A DNA stretch of 64,000 bases from Fontivita pretiosa (GCF_050410795.1 NZ_CP191258.1:3162001-3226000), one strand, 5' to 3'. Shown: positions 27,564 through 36,999, numbered from the stretch's first letter. A program made the numbers and translations. Notes: generated by a model not told the origin, from the letters alone.

Positions 27564-27622
27564 TCGAAGGCTCATTCCCGGCGACCTTCGCGTGAACACG
27601 TTTGGGGGTGGGCGCAGCCAGC

Positions 27623-30154
27623 ATGAGCAGCACCGATCCGACCAAGCCTGACGACAGGTCATCGACGCCGCCCGATCCTGAAGTGGCCGCCGGGAGACCA
27701 TCGACCGCCGACCGCTCGCCGGACGTGCCGGCGGTTGCGGTCATGTCCGCACTGGTGGCCGATGCGGTTGGGCTTGGTCCGCCGCCTCGACCGGGGCTGC
27801 TTGGCTCGATCGATCGATTCGAGGTGCTTCGTCTGCTGGGTCGTGGCGGCATGGGGGTGGTGTATCTGGCGCGTGATCCGGCTTCGGGCGGCGGGGGCAG
27901 GTTGGTGGCGATCAAGACGATGTCACCGCCGCTTGCCCGTCAGCCGCAGGCGGTGCACCGCTTTCTCATCGAAGTGCGGCACATGTCGCGGCTGTCGCAT
28001 CGGAACATCCTGCCGATGCTGGAGGTGGGCGAGCGTCCGGACGGGCCTTACTTCGTCATGCCATATCTGGAGCGCGGCAGCCTGGCGCGGCTGATCCAGC
28101 CGGGCCAGCCGATCGACCCGATGCTGGCGAAGCGGATCGGGCGGGGGCTGGCCGAGGCGCTTCAGTTCGCTCATGAGAAGGGGATCACCCACCGCGACCT
28201 CAAGCCCGACAACGTTTTGCTGGACGAGGCGGGCGACCCGCTGCTGACCGATTTCGGCCTGTCGCGCACCGTCTTCAACGACTCGATCGTGGACGTACGA
28301 AGCAGCCTTCGCGAAGGCACAGCGGCGTACATGGCCCCGGAGATCGCCCGTGGCGAAGCCGGCGACACCCGCTGCGACATCTACTCCTGGGGCGCGCTGC
28401 TGTACGAGATGCTCACGGGACGCCCGCCCTATGAAGGCGATGCACCGCAGGAGCTGCTCCGCCAGATCATTGAAACCACGCCCCGGCCGATTTCCGAACG
28501 CAACCCGCAGGCGCCGACGGAGTTGGCGAAGATCGCCGACGGCGCCATGGCCAGGGATCTGGCTGAGCGCTACGCGTCCATGGGTCACGTGGTCCAGGAC
28601 CTGCAGCGCGTGGAACATGGTTCGGCACCGCTGGGGCCGCACGGAAGCCGACGCAGCGGCGGCGAAGCTGAGCGCAGATCCCGGCTGATTCTGATGACGG
28701 CGGCGAGCGTCGCGATTGCGCTTCTCGTGACGGTGGCCAGCATCGCCTGGATCCTGCGCAAACCCAAAGCCCAGCCCGCTCCCGTGGTCGAGGCACGGCC
28801 AGTGCCAGCCTTGCGTCTGGTGCGGGAACTTAGCACACCAATCGTCCCCGACAGCGCGCGGTTTCTTGTGGGCCATTTCAACACGGACCAGCGTAAGGAC
28901 CTGTTTGCGCTGTCGAACGACGCGCGACTGCTGGTTGTTGTCTCAGGCGAAAATGAGCGGCTGCTGGAGCTGTTCGTCGGCGTGCAGGGGTGTATGGACC
29001 TGGGATTGAGCCTGATCGCCGACATGGACAACTCCTCAGACGAGGAATACTTCCTGCGCTGGGCCGTTCCCGGCCGCGCTCAGATCGCGCGATACAACAG
29101 TTCTCGCGGTCGCAAGGATTTCGGGGTCGATGCGCCGCTGTACAGCATCCGGCAGGAAGATGTTCAACGGGACGAGCTGTCACATCTGGATGCCCTTGGA
29201 GTACGGGACCTGGATGGTGATGGCAGGCGCGAGCTGATCGCGGCGCTGGGCACGGCAAGGGGAAAAAGGCCCCGGCAGGTGCTGGCATTCAGTGACGATG
29301 CTGTGCCGCGTGTGATCTGGCGACGTGAGATCGGGCCGAAGGCTCTGGCCGAGCCTGCGCAGTTCATCGACCTGGACGACGACGGCAGGCTCGATTTGCT
29401 TGTGGGCAGCTATGCTTGCGCGAACGGGAACCAGGCCGACGACGGGACCAATGACGAGCATTCGTACATCTACGCGATTCGGCACGACGGAGCGTTGCTG
29501 TGGCACGCCAGGATCGATGGCGCATTCACGGCCGCCCGGCCTGTTCTGGCCGACCTCGACAGGGACGGCCGCCCGGAAATCTGTGTCTGGAGCGAGGGCA
29601 GCTACGGGCACCATGATGCCGGCCGTATCGTGGTGCTTGATCGCAAGGGCGTCCAGAAGCACGCCCACCAGTACGATGCGGCGCTGAACAGTTGTCTTCC
29701 CGCCGATATCGATCGGGACGGCGAGCAGGAGCTGCTGGCGACCGACCGCCGTGGCCTGCTCTACATCTTCGATGAGGATCTGAAGCCCGGACCCGAAGTG
29801 AAGATCATCGACGCGCCGGGATTTGCCGTGATTCGACTCATGCTGCACGCCGCTGCGGATCTGGACGGGGACGGCACCCTGGAGTTATTGATGACCAGCG
29901 GCTTGTTTGAGCAGACCGGCCAGGGAGCCATCGTCGGCCAGCCAACGGACAAGTCGCCCGATCAGTATTGGTGGAAAAACGAAGTGCTCGTGGTTACGGC
30001 TGATTTGAACGTCGCGGCACGCTACCTCATCTCCGAGCAGTGGGAGAACAACCCGAACCCCAGGCTGATCGTGGACGTGTTCGACCGTTCCCGCCAACCG
30101 CGAATCCTGGTCCTGTTCAACAAGGCCGAGCTTCTGGAGTACGCGACGAAATAA
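27623..30154 (+). CDS. Membrane Ser/Thr protein kinase with FG-GAP-like repeats
   Basis: About 843 residues. The kinase domain (about 65-330) has the glycine loop LLGRGGMGVVYLARD, VAIK Lys98, the catalytic loop HRDLKPDN (about 190) and DFGLS (about 210), with APE in YMAPEIARG. All key residues for activity are present. One transmembrane helix (LILMTAASVAIALLVTVASI, about 355-375) leads to an outside C-terminal half. That half has repeated Ca-binding FG-GAP/VCBS-like motifs: DLDGDGRRELIA, DLDDDGRLDLLVG, DLDRDGRPEICV, DIDRDGEQELLA and DLDGDGTLELLM. They probably form a sensor beta-propeller. The ATG at 27623 is preferred to the TTG at 27602. Confidence 0.92.
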   Translation: MSSTDPTKPDDRSSTPPDPEVAAGRPSTADRSPDVPAVAVMSALVADAVGLGPPPRPGLLGSIDRFEVLRLLGRGGMGVVYLARDPASGGGGRLVAIKTMSPPLARQPQAVHRFLIEVRHMSRLSHRNILPMLEVGERPDGPYFVMPYLERGSLARLIQPGQPIDPMLAKRIGRGLAEALQFAHEKGITHRDLKPDNVLLDEAGDPLLTDFGLSRTVFNDSIVDVRSSLREGTAAYMAPEIARGEAGDTRCDIYSWGALLYEMLTGRPPYEGDAPQELLRQIIETTPRPISERNPQAPTELAKIADGAMARDLAERYASMGHVVQDLQRVEHGSAPLGPHGSRRSGGEAERRSRLILMTAASVAIALLVTVASIAWILRKPKAQPAPVVEARPVPALRLVRELSTPIVPDSARFLVGHFNTDQRKDLFALSNDARLLVVVSGENERLLELFVGVQGCMDLGLSLIADMDNSSDEEYFLRWAVPGRAQIARYNSSRGRKDFGVDAPLYSIRQEDVQRDELSHLDALGVRDLDGDGRRELIAALGTARGKRPRQVLAFSDDAVPRVIWRREIGPKALAEPAQFIDLDDDGRLDLLVGSYACANGNQADDGTNDEHSYIYAIRHDGALLWHARIDGAFTAARPVLADLDRDGRPEICVWSEGSYGHHDAGRIVVLDRKGVQKHAHQYDAALNSCLPADIDRDGEQELLATDRRGLLYIFDEDLKPGPEVKIIDAPGFAVIRLMLHAAADLDGDGTLELLMTSGLFEQTGQGAIVGQPTDKSPDQYWWKNEVLVVTADLNVAARYLISEQWENNPNPRLIVDVFDRSRQPRILVLFNKAELLEYATK

Positions 30155-30272
30155 AGCGCCACGTCTGCGCAGGATGTGCTCCTGGGCCGTGTAACCCATC
30201 GATGAAAGCCCCCGAATCGTGCTGCGTCGCGGGGCCAACTCTGCTGGGCGGCCAACAGGAAAGGAGACGGCC

Positions 30273-30497
30273 ATGCGCGGACGGGAAAACTCAATCGGCT
30301 TCGAAAAGAGGCTGGCAAACACGCCTCAGTGCTCGTGCGGTCGGCGACGTTCGATGGCAGCAGTCCGTCTGGCGGTCGCGACGTTCCTCATCGCCAGTGG
30401 CGCGGCCGCACCGGCGGAGGCTTGGGTGCCGCTGTACAGTACGGACTTCTCAAGCAACCCGGGTTGGGCGACGAGCGTCCCGGGGCAGATGTACTGA
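30273..30497 (+). pseudogene. 5' fragment of a PEP-CTERM protein, cut by in-frame TGA
   Basis: The frame starts at an ATG with AAGGAGA 6 nt upstream. It carries a signal sequence (MAAVRLAVATFLIASGAAAP) and runs into NPGWATSVPGQMY, where TGA (30495-30497) stops it. Translation in the same frame continues without another stop (DPGSGRYHIESRAGSGQWAQ and on) into the ORF at 30606. In proteins of this kind the position after QMY is usually Trp, so a single TGG to TGA change explains the break. The signal peptide lies on this fragment only, so the downstream part could not be exported without it. Confidence 0.8.
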
Positions 30498-30605
30498 GAC
30501 CCAGGCAGCGGGCGCTACCACATCGAATCGCGTGCAGGGTCGGGACAGTGGGCGCAAGTACCAGTTCCATTCGTTCCCGGTGCAACCTTCAAACTGGAAT
30601 TCGAC

Positions 30606-33515
30606 TTGAACATGACGCGCGCCGATGATGCCGGTGCGGTCTCCTTCGGACTGAACACGGGCGGTCTCCCTTGGGGGTCGCCCGATGCGGCGTGGGTCAA
30701 CTACGGGCGCGGTGGCGGGGGCAATGGAGCGACAGTCGGCTATCGCACCAGCACCGCGGGAGACTTCTTCCCCGGAGCCTACGATTTCATTTACCAGCTC
30801 GACCGTACCTACCGGAATACGATTGTGTACAACGGCTGGGACCAATCCCTTCGATGGACCGTGCGGGACATCTCAGGGGGCGCTTCCTTCACATATTCCA
30901 GTGGTCCGGGGCGGGGTAGCTTCGCTGCGATCGACCGCCTGCTGGTCGAGAATGACAATCTCGGCGGCGGCACCGCAGAAGGGTATCTCGACAACGTCGA
31001 GCTCTCCGTAGCGCCCGAGCTGGACTGCCGAATCGTCTATCACGATCAGGCGCAAAGCCCCAGTAGGATCCATTGGTTCGATACGGTGGGCGGCTCGGCG
31101 CATCCGGTGCCACTCTCCACGACTTTCCAGAACTCGGCTCAGCCGGAATGGTCGCCGGACGGTAAGTGGATCACCTTCGTTGCTCGGGCCGATGGAGTCT
31201 CGGGTCAGGCGATCTGGCAAGTTCGCCCCGACGGGGGCGATCTTGGGTCTATCGTGACGGGTGGCGATTACAACAGCCCATCGTATTCGCCTGATGGTAA
31301 CAGACTCGCATACAGCAGCGCTTCATCCCAGAAATACATCTTTGAGTTCAACGCGGCAACGCCCGATCTTCACGATGGAACGGCAACGCCCCATGGTGGC
31401 GGAACGCATACTCAATGGATGCCAGACAACCTGATCGCGTATTCGAGCTGGGACGGGTCGAACGGCGACATCTTCGTGTACGATCCTGCTACCCAGACGA
31501 ATGAGCAAGTGACCTTCGCCAAGCCCGCTGAGGAGGCATTCCAATTCGCTGCGTGGTCTCCGGACGGGGGAAAGCTGGTCGTAAGCCGCGTTGATCGCCA
31601 TCACTCGGACACGTATGACTTGTGGCTATACGAGCGGACTGGTGCCGGGGAGTGGAGTTTCGTGCGAGATCTAACCCCCGATTCTGCCAGCACAAGCGAG
31701 AAGCTGGCGTCGTGGACCCCCGATGGTGAATACATCCTGTTTTCGTCGAATCGTTCGGGGAGTTACGACATCTGGGCGGTCACACCGGACGGTACCTATC
31801 TGCATCAAGTCACCGACACGCCAGGCATCGATGAAATGGATATCTCGATCACGGCTCCATTGGACGCAACGTCGAGCTGGATTGGCAACCTGGGCACCTG
31901 GTCTGATGCCAACAACTGGGACACGACGCCCGGCCCAGATCTCGTGGGCTTCCCCAAACGCGTCCCCGACAATGGGGACGGCTATCGCTACGACGTATCG
32001 ATCGGCAGCGGCGCAATCAGTGTGGACTCGGATGTCACCATCCAGAAGCTGAACCTCGCGAACGCCACCGTAACCATCGCCCCGGGCATGACCCTGAGCT
32101 TGCACAAGCCCGGGAGCACGATTGCCGACGCGACAATCGGCGGCGCGGGAATGCTGAAAATCAACACTGCGGGCATCTTCACGGGCCGCGGACACATCAG
32201 TGCAAACGTCGATAACACCGGGATCATTCAAGCCAAAAGCGGTTCGCTGCTGTTCAGCGGCAACAGTTTCTCCAACAGCGGATTACTGGCGAACGCCACC
32301 GGCGCCAGTGTCTATGTCGATTCGCCGATCGTCGGCAACACAGGCAACGTCGTCGTGAACCCCGGCTACATCATCTTTGATGCCCCGATCGGCATCAGGT
32401 TCAACAAGAGTCTGGCCCTGCGCGGCGGAACGCTTGGCACCCCGACGCTTACCAACAACGGCAGTCTCAATGGATTCGGACAGCTCGCGGGCAACCTGGA
32501 CAACTTTGCCTCGGTGGATTTCTACGGATCAAGCGCGATCATCGGAAACGTGAACAACGAAGCCGGCGGGTTCCTAAAAGTCCGCAACGATCAAGTGCTC
32601 ATCCACGGATCGCTCACGAACAGCGGAACGATAGTCGCTGAGAACGGCGGGCGGCTCATCGTGGAGGGCGGCATCTCCGGGGGAGCATCGTCGGCCGAAC
32701 CGGCCGCGGCGGGCGCGGTTGTCATCCAGCCGGGCACCACGCTCATCAGCAAGCATGTCCAACAGGAGACACTCCAACTCAATGGCCTTTCCGGTAATCC
32801 GGGTGTGGTCATGATCAACCATCGGTCCAGTGGGGGCGGAGTCAGCGTTCTCAGGAACTTCACCATCGAAGCAGCAGGAGGCGCCTGGTTGGGCCGACTT
32901 GACCTTAATGACAACGAGCTGATTCTTTCCGCGAGCAGCGTGACGACCGTCACCTCGCAACTCCGATCTGCGCTGTTCAACGGCGGGAGCTTTGATTGGA
33001 GGGGGCCGGGAATCGGAAGCACGCGAGCTGCCGAGCAAAGCCAGACCGCCGGCAGCTTCCTGTACGGGCTGGGTGTGGTCCTGAACGACTTGGCCCAAGT
33101 CGGCGGAAGCGGGCCGATCTACACGAGCTTTGGCGGAGTGCCGGTGGCCGGCGGCGAAGTGCTCGTGAGGTACACCACCTTCGGCGACGCCGACCTGTCA
33201 GGCGCGATCGACGCCACCGACTACTCGCTGATCGACAACGGCTACGTCAATTCTTTGTCCGGCTGGATCAACGGAGACTTCGACTACAGCGGCGTCATAG
33301 ACGCCACGGACTATGCCCTGATCGACAACGCTTACGTGAATCAGAGTGGCGCACTGGTGGACGCGATCATTGCCGAGCACACGCGGATGTTCGGTGGGGA
33401 GTATCTGGCGGCGTTGCGGGCGGTGCAGTCGGGCGTGATTCCGGAACCCGTGGCGGTCTCGCTGATGGCGATGGGAGCATGGTCGCTGAAGCGACCACGC
33501 CGGCGGTTGCCGTAG
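30606..33515 (+). CDS. Large PEP-CTERM/dockerin-like protein, main part after the nonsense codon
   Basis: 969 residues from the first ATG; the frame is open back to 30498 and belongs with the signal-peptide fragment at 30273. It starts with a jelly-roll-like domain. Then come at least four TolB/PD40-type blades (PEWSPDGKWITFVARADG, PSYSPDGNRLAYSS, AAWSPDGGKLVVSR and ASWTPDGEYILFSSNRSG). An autotransporter-like region (SSWIGNLGTWSDANNWD) and two dockerin-like repeats follow. The PEP-CTERM end is IPEPVAVSLMAMGAWSLKRP plus Arg residues. If the TGA is read as stop, this is a pseudogene remnant. The PD40 blades suggest binding of a ligand or glycan. Confidence 0.75.
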   Translation: MNMTRADDAGAVSFGLNTGGLPWGSPDAAWVNYGRGGGGNGATVGYRTSTAGDFFPGAYDFIYQLDRTYRNTIVYNGWDQSLRWTVRDISGGASFTYSSGPGRGSFAAIDRLLVENDNLGGGTAEGYLDNVELSVAPELDCRIVYHDQAQSPSRIHWFDTVGGSAHPVPLSTTFQNSAQPEWSPDGKWITFVARADGVSGQAIWQVRPDGGDLGSIVTGGDYNSPSYSPDGNRLAYSSASSQKYIFEFNAATPDLHDGTATPHGGGTHTQWMPDNLIAYSSWDGSNGDIFVYDPATQTNEQVTFAKPAEEAFQFAAWSPDGGKLVVSRVDRHHSDTYDLWLYERTGAGEWSFVRDLTPDSASTSEKLASWTPDGEYILFSSNRSGSYDIWAVTPDGTYLHQVTDTPGIDEMDISITAPLDATSSWIGNLGTWSDANNWDTTPGPDLVGFPKRVPDNGDGYRYDVSIGSGAISVDSDVTIQKLNLANATVTIAPGMTLSLHKPGSTIADATIGGAGMLKINTAGIFTGRGHISANVDNTGIIQAKSGSLLFSGNSFSNSGLLANATGASVYVDSPIVGNTGNVVVNPGYIIFDAPIGIRFNKSLALRGGTLGTPTLTNNGSLNGFGQLAGNLDNFASVDFYGSSAIIGNVNNEAGGFLKVRNDQVLIHGSLTNSGTIVAENGGRLIVEGGISGGASSAEPAAAGAVVIQPGTTLISKHVQQETLQLNGLSGNPGVVMINHRSSGGGVSVLRNFTIEAAGGAWLGRLDLNDNELILSASSVTTVTSQLRSALFNGGSFDWRGPGIGSTRAAEQSQTAGSFLYGLGVVLNDLAQVGGSGPIYTSFGGVPVAGGEVLVRYTTFGDADLSGAIDATDYSLIDNGYVNSLSGWINGDFDYSGVIDATDYALIDNAYVNQSGALVDAIIAEHTRMFGGEYLAALRAVQSGVIPEPVAVSLMAMGAWSLKRPRRRLP
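33231..33331 (+). repeat. 101-nt exact repeat (dockerin module), copy 2
   Basis: Identical to 25548-25648. The identity extends with one mismatch into TACGTGAATCAG. Both copies sit in the same position before a PEP-CTERM tail. Confidence 0.9.
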
Positions 33516-33604
33516 GAGATATGCCAGGACGAAGGCAGAAGGATGATAGAGGGGGGCGGACAGCACACGCGTGACTGCGCGCCGCCCACTCTGTGGCACA
33601 GTGA

Positions 33605-33910
33605 ATGAAGGGCATTGGCGATGACCGAGCTTCTGGAAACTGGTCGCATGTTGACAACGACGTTGGAACTTGTGGAGCCTGTGACCAGCCGACGATTCTG
33701 CACACATCGAGCGTCGCGATAGACGAACCGACGGTCATATTTGACGAGCCTGACGCGCAGTTGGAGTCGGAGTTGCCGGAGGATTGGTCGACCCCCTGAC
33801 GCGCTGTTGGAGCCGGGTTTGCCGGAGGATTGGGTGGACCTGCCTGACGCAATTCTCCCGATAGGCGTCGGCGGGGTCGAGTTGCGAACCTGGCGTGACG
33901 CTGCCACGGG
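33605..33910 (+). pseudogene. Decayed ORF with 48-nt tandem repeat
   Basis: A frame from 33605 (MKGIGDDRASGNWSHVDNDV) reaches DAQLESELPEDWSTP and stops. A second frame continues with a copy of the same unit, DALLEPGLPEDWVDLP, and ILPIGVGGVELRTWRDAATG. The two units are 46 nt (33749-33794) and 48 nt (33795-33842), so a 2-nt loss in the first copy shifts the frame. The next ORF at 33911 may be the continuation in the original frame. No family was recognised. The text is less GC-rich than its surroundings. Confidence 0.45.
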
Positions 33911-34381
33911 ATGGTTTACATCGACCAGGTCACAGAGAACTCACACATGAACCAATATCTCGTGACGACCGAACCGCTACGCGAGGGCAACAATATTTCC
34001 GTGGAGGCGACGGTCTGCTCGTCGTTCTGGCTCTTGTGCGCCTTCGGGCTGTCGCACACCACGATCGAGCTTGGGCAGCTCGCGAATCGATTGCATCAAG
34101 TCACGGTGCGTTCGGGCAGCGCGGTAGTCGCGGAACTGGAATTCACGGTCCAGCCCGGCTGGCGCGGCGACGAAACCGCCGGCTATGCGGCATTGACTCA
34201 CCGCTACAGTGCTTGGTGGCTGCCTATCGAAGCTGTGTTGCCGGCGAGAGAAAAGGGTGAGGAACGCGTTCGGAGGATGCCCGAAAGCGTCGTGTCAGAA
34301 GAGACCATCGCGAGGGCATCCGATTCCGGCGCTCAGGACGACGAGCAATGGAAGGTTTTGGACGGATGCGCGGTCGGATGA
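33911..34381 (+). CDS. Hypothetical protein, possible 3' part of the decayed ORF
   Basis: A 156-residue frame starting at ATG (MVYIDQVTENSHMNQYLVTT). It has a plausible beta-rich segment (NRLHQVTVRSGSAVVAELEF) and an acidic tail. No family is recognised and no ribosome-binding site is obvious. It probably continues the frame broken at 33605-33910 and may be non-functional. No operon partner: it lies alone between a PEP-CTERM gene and a convergent URO-D-like gene. Confidence 0.4.
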   Translation: MVYIDQVTENSHMNQYLVTTEPLREGNNISVEATVCSSFWLLCAFGLSHTTIELGQLANRLHQVTVRSGSAVVAELEFTVQPGWRGDETAGYAALTHRYSAWWLPIEAVLPAREKGEERVRRMPESVVSEETIARASDSGAQDDEQWKVLDGCAVG

Positions 34382-34583
34382 CGTGCACTGTCGGTGCAAC
34401 CGCTTCACTTGAGCTCGGAGTATTCATCCTCGAGACGCCCAGACGCGGAGAAGGCACTGGTGATTGCGGGTTGTTCGTTGTGGGTTTGCAGGTCGAACCG
34501 ACGCGCAACGTGCAACCGACAACCAGCAACCAATCAACAACCGATTCTCTCCGCGTTTTCCTCAGTGCTTCCTGACTTGCTCG
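34382..34583. other. Gap with CAACC-rich text
   Basis: About 200 bp holding GGTTGTTCGTTGTGGGTTT and, downstream, many CAACC/CAACAACC words. The two can pair as a large imperfect hairpin between convergent genes. No gene was seen. Confidence 0.35.
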
Positions 34584-35735
34584 CTACAACCACCCCGTCG
34601 CCTGGGCGAGTAACCGGCAGTAGTCGATGAAGTTCGGCCAGGAGACATCGGGGGGGATGCCGTGGTCGCAACTGGGGATGAATCCGCCGGCGCGGATCAC
34701 GGGCTTCAATCTTTCGATTTCGGCGCGGATGGCGCGGCCGCCCCTGGCGATGGCGCGCTTGTCCACGCCGCCGCGGTAGGCCATTTTCGTGCCGTATATC
34801 CGGCGATACATGGGCAGGTCGTTGCCCGCGGCGACTTCCTGGGGCACGTTGCAGTTGAAGCCGGCCTCGATCCAGACGGGGATAAGCTGCCCGACATGCC
34901 CGTCGGAATCGACCTCGATGATCGGCACGCCCGCGGCGCGGCACTGCCCGGACCAGGCGCGCCAGCAGGGCAGCAAAAACCGCCGGGCCATCTCCGGGCT
35001 GATCATCGGGTGCGCCTTATAGGCCATGTCCTCGCTGACCATGACAAAATCCGGCACATAGTGCTCGAAGACGCGCTCGAGCAACCTGGAGACGAACTGC
35101 TGCCAGAAATCGATCATCTCCTGCGCGAACTGCGGATCGTCGATCAGCAGCATGCACAGATTTTCGAAGCCAAGCCACTCGCGCAACTGCCAGAAGGGCC
35201 CGGGGAATTCGATGCCTGCGAACCAGGTTCGATCCCTGAGTTTGATGGCGCGCTGGACGAAATCGGCGGGCAGCCGGCGCGGGTCGTCCGGATCGTAGCG
35301 AACCTTCATCTGCTCCCAGTCATCGCGTGATTCGACGGGGCACTTGATCCAGCTTCGCGTGACGAAGTCGATGGCGTTGCGCAGGTAGCTCACGTCATAC
35401 TGGTCGGAAATCTCGCAGATGTTGCCCTTCCAGTCCTGAACGATCAGGGTGCCCGGGGCCGTGGATCCAGGCGGTGCGGGGCGATGTTCCAGCACCCTCT
35501 CCTCGAACTGCGGGATCATGCGGAAGTTGACCCCATCGTCGATGTATTCGGTGCTTTGGGTCGGTTCGATGCCAAGAAGCTCGCGGACGTAGGCGTGGTA
35601 ATCGGTGACTTCTGGCGGCAGACCCTGCCTGCGCCACGCCGCCAGCGTGCTGCGGCGGCCGTTGCCCGGCACGAAGGGGACGCGATCGGCTTTTTCGAAT
35701 TGCAAAACGGCCAGATGGCGTTGTCGATCGTTCAT
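34584..35735 (-). CDS. URO-D-like (putative methyltransferase) protein 1
   Basis: A 383-residue protein of the uroporphyrinogen-decarboxylase fold superfamily. It has the typical start NDRQRHLAVLQFEKADRVPF, then a TIM-barrel pattern with FVMVSEDMAYKAHPMISPEM, VPIIEVDSDGHVGQLIPVWI and GGFIPSCDHGIPPDVSW. True heme-pathway HemE has a different N-terminal Arg-rich motif and is shorter, and no heme genes are near. A corrinoid-type methyltransferase or other catabolic role is more likely, but this is inference. Two further diverged relatives lie at 45222 and 46329. Confidence 0.85.
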   Translation of the reverse strand: MNDRQRHLAVLQFEKADRVPFVPGNGRRSTLAAWRRQGLPPEVTDYHAYVRELLGIEPTQSTEYIDDGVNFRMIPQFEERVLEHRPAPPGSTAPGTLIVQDWKGNICEISDQYDVSYLRNAIDFVTRSWIKCPVESRDDWEQMKVRYDPDDPRRLPADFVQRAIKLRDRTWFAGIEFPGPFWQLREWLGFENLCMLLIDDPQFAQEMIDFWQQFVSRLLERVFEHYVPDFVMVSEDMAYKAHPMISPEMARRFLLPCWRAWSGQCRAAGVPIIEVDSDGHVGQLIPVWIEAGFNCNVPQEVAAGNDLPMYRRIYGTKMAYRGGVDKRAIARGGRAIRAEIERLKPVIRAGGFIPSCDHGIPPDVSWPNFIDYCRLLAQATGWL

Positions 35736-35931
35736 GAGAATGCTCGTGAATACCCGTTTGGTTCCCGAGACCCGCGGGAGAATAGAGGACAGTTATATCC
35801 GCAGAAATATCGAATTGCCCATGCATGGCTTGGCGGGGCAAGACCGTTCAACGGACTTTGGGCGCTGTGGCGGAATCTGACCGGGCGTAAAGTCAAGCCA
35901 GTGATCGGTGGGGTGGCTGAAGGAGCAGACC

Positions 35932-36294
35932 ATGAGCAATCGGACTTCCGGTCGAGTGCGGCGAGGCAGCAGCGGGCGGGGATCAGGGTCGCGCCGAGCG
36001 CAAGGTGAGGCGATGCCGGGGATGAGGCCGGGAAGCGAGGGGCGCGATGACCCGCGTCAGGCGATCGAATCCGGAGAGCCGGGATTGACGGGCGTGGGCG
36101 GTGGGCGTGGCGAGGCGCACTTCGCCGCCGATCCGCCTGGCCGCGAAGGTATGCTGCCCCACGGGCGGGGCAAAGCCACTCGGCGGGAGGGGCGGCCGGC
36201 GGTGGCTTCGGCCCCCGCGCCTGATGCCACCGAGGCCGCCGACTCCGCAAAACAGGCCTGGGAATCAGGCCGATGCGACGCGCTGCCCTGGTAG
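35932..36294 (+). CDS. Small Gly/Arg-rich hypothetical protein
   Basis: A 120-residue frame whose ATG is preceded by a strong AAGGAG at 6 nt, which is the main reason to list it. The product is low-complexity and charged (MSNRTSGRVRRGSSGRGSGS) with no domain recognised. It occupies most of an otherwise gene-free 618-bp gap between the divergent URO-D-like gene and the lipoprotein gene. It may be a real small protein or a chance frame in GC-rich DNA. The rest of the gap (35736-35931) shows nothing else. Confidence 0.4.
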   Translation: MSNRTSGRVRRGSSGRGSGSRRAQGEAMPGMRPGSEGRDDPRQAIESGEPGLTGVGGGRGEAHFAADPPGREGMLPHGRGKATRREGRPAVASAPAPDATEAADSAKQAWESGRCDALPW

Positions 36295-36353
36295 CCCGCT
36301 GCGGCATGCGACAGTTGACCGCTCGGCCTTGCGGCAGCATCTTCTTACACCCG

Positions 36354-36992
36354 ATGCGCTTATCAACGATTTGGTTGCCGGCGGCGACGGTGCTTGGCCG
36401 GCTGGGGATGTTGATGCTGTTGAGTGTGGGCTGCGGCTGCGCCACGATCCGGGTGACCGATCCGCCCCGCAGCGCCACCGAGCAGTTTTTGATTTCGGTG
36501 GCGGCCAACCGGGCGATCGAGCAGCTCTCGGCCAACGCGCTGCGCGACCGCAAGGTCTACATCGATACGACATACCTTTATTCCGGGGTTCCGTCCAACG
36601 ATCAGTCGTACCTGCTGGGGGAATTGCGGGCCAAGCTGCTGAGCAACGGGGTTCGGCTGGTGCCCAATCGCACCGATGCGCAGATCGTGCTTGAGCTTCG
36701 CAGCGGCGGAATGGGGATCGATCGCTACGAGTACCTGCTGGGGATTCCCGCGCTGTATCTGGGAGCGACCACGACGGACACCGGGGTTCCGCTGGCCACG
36801 CCGGAACTTGCAATCATCAAGAGCACCAAACAGCGTGGTTTTGCATCGGTGGCGTTCATCGCATACTGGAACGACACCGGGGAGCTGATCTCCAGCAGCG
36901 GACCTTTCGTCGGTCGGACGCTGCGGGAGGATTTCTGGTTCTTCGGACTTGGTCCGCGAACGGTGGGCAACATCCCGCCGGCGGAACGGTAA
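36354..36992 (+). CDS. Lipoprotein, DUF6655-like
   Basis: About 212 residues. The ATG at 36354 begins a lipoprotein signal (MRLSTIWLPAATVLGRLG, then LMLLSVGC with the lipobox Cys). After it comes TDPPRSATEQFLISVAANRA, a motif I associate with DUF6655 proteins of planctomycetes. The body (QSYLLGELRAKLLSNGVRLV) looks like a small alpha/beta domain of the kind seen in envelope-assembly lipoproteins. Function is unknown. The next gene starts only 7 bp later, so the two are co-transcribed and may act together at the cell envelope. Confidence 0.8.
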   Translation: MRLSTIWLPAATVLGRLGMLMLLSVGCGCATIRVTDPPRSATEQFLISVAANRAIEQLSANALRDRKVYIDTTYLYSGVPSNDQSYLLGELRAKLLSNGVRLVPNRTDAQIVLELRSGGMGIDRYEYLLGIPALYLGATTTDTGVPLATPELAIIKSTKQRGFASVAFIAYWNDTGELISSSGPFVGRTLREDFWFFGLGPRTVGNIPPAER

Positions 36993-36999
36993 CGCTGCT

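Noticed and set aside
35732..36553. 273-residue minus-strand ORF
   Set aside because: Arg/Pro/Ser-rich translation typical of a non-coding GC-rich strand; it overlaps the lipoprotein gene.
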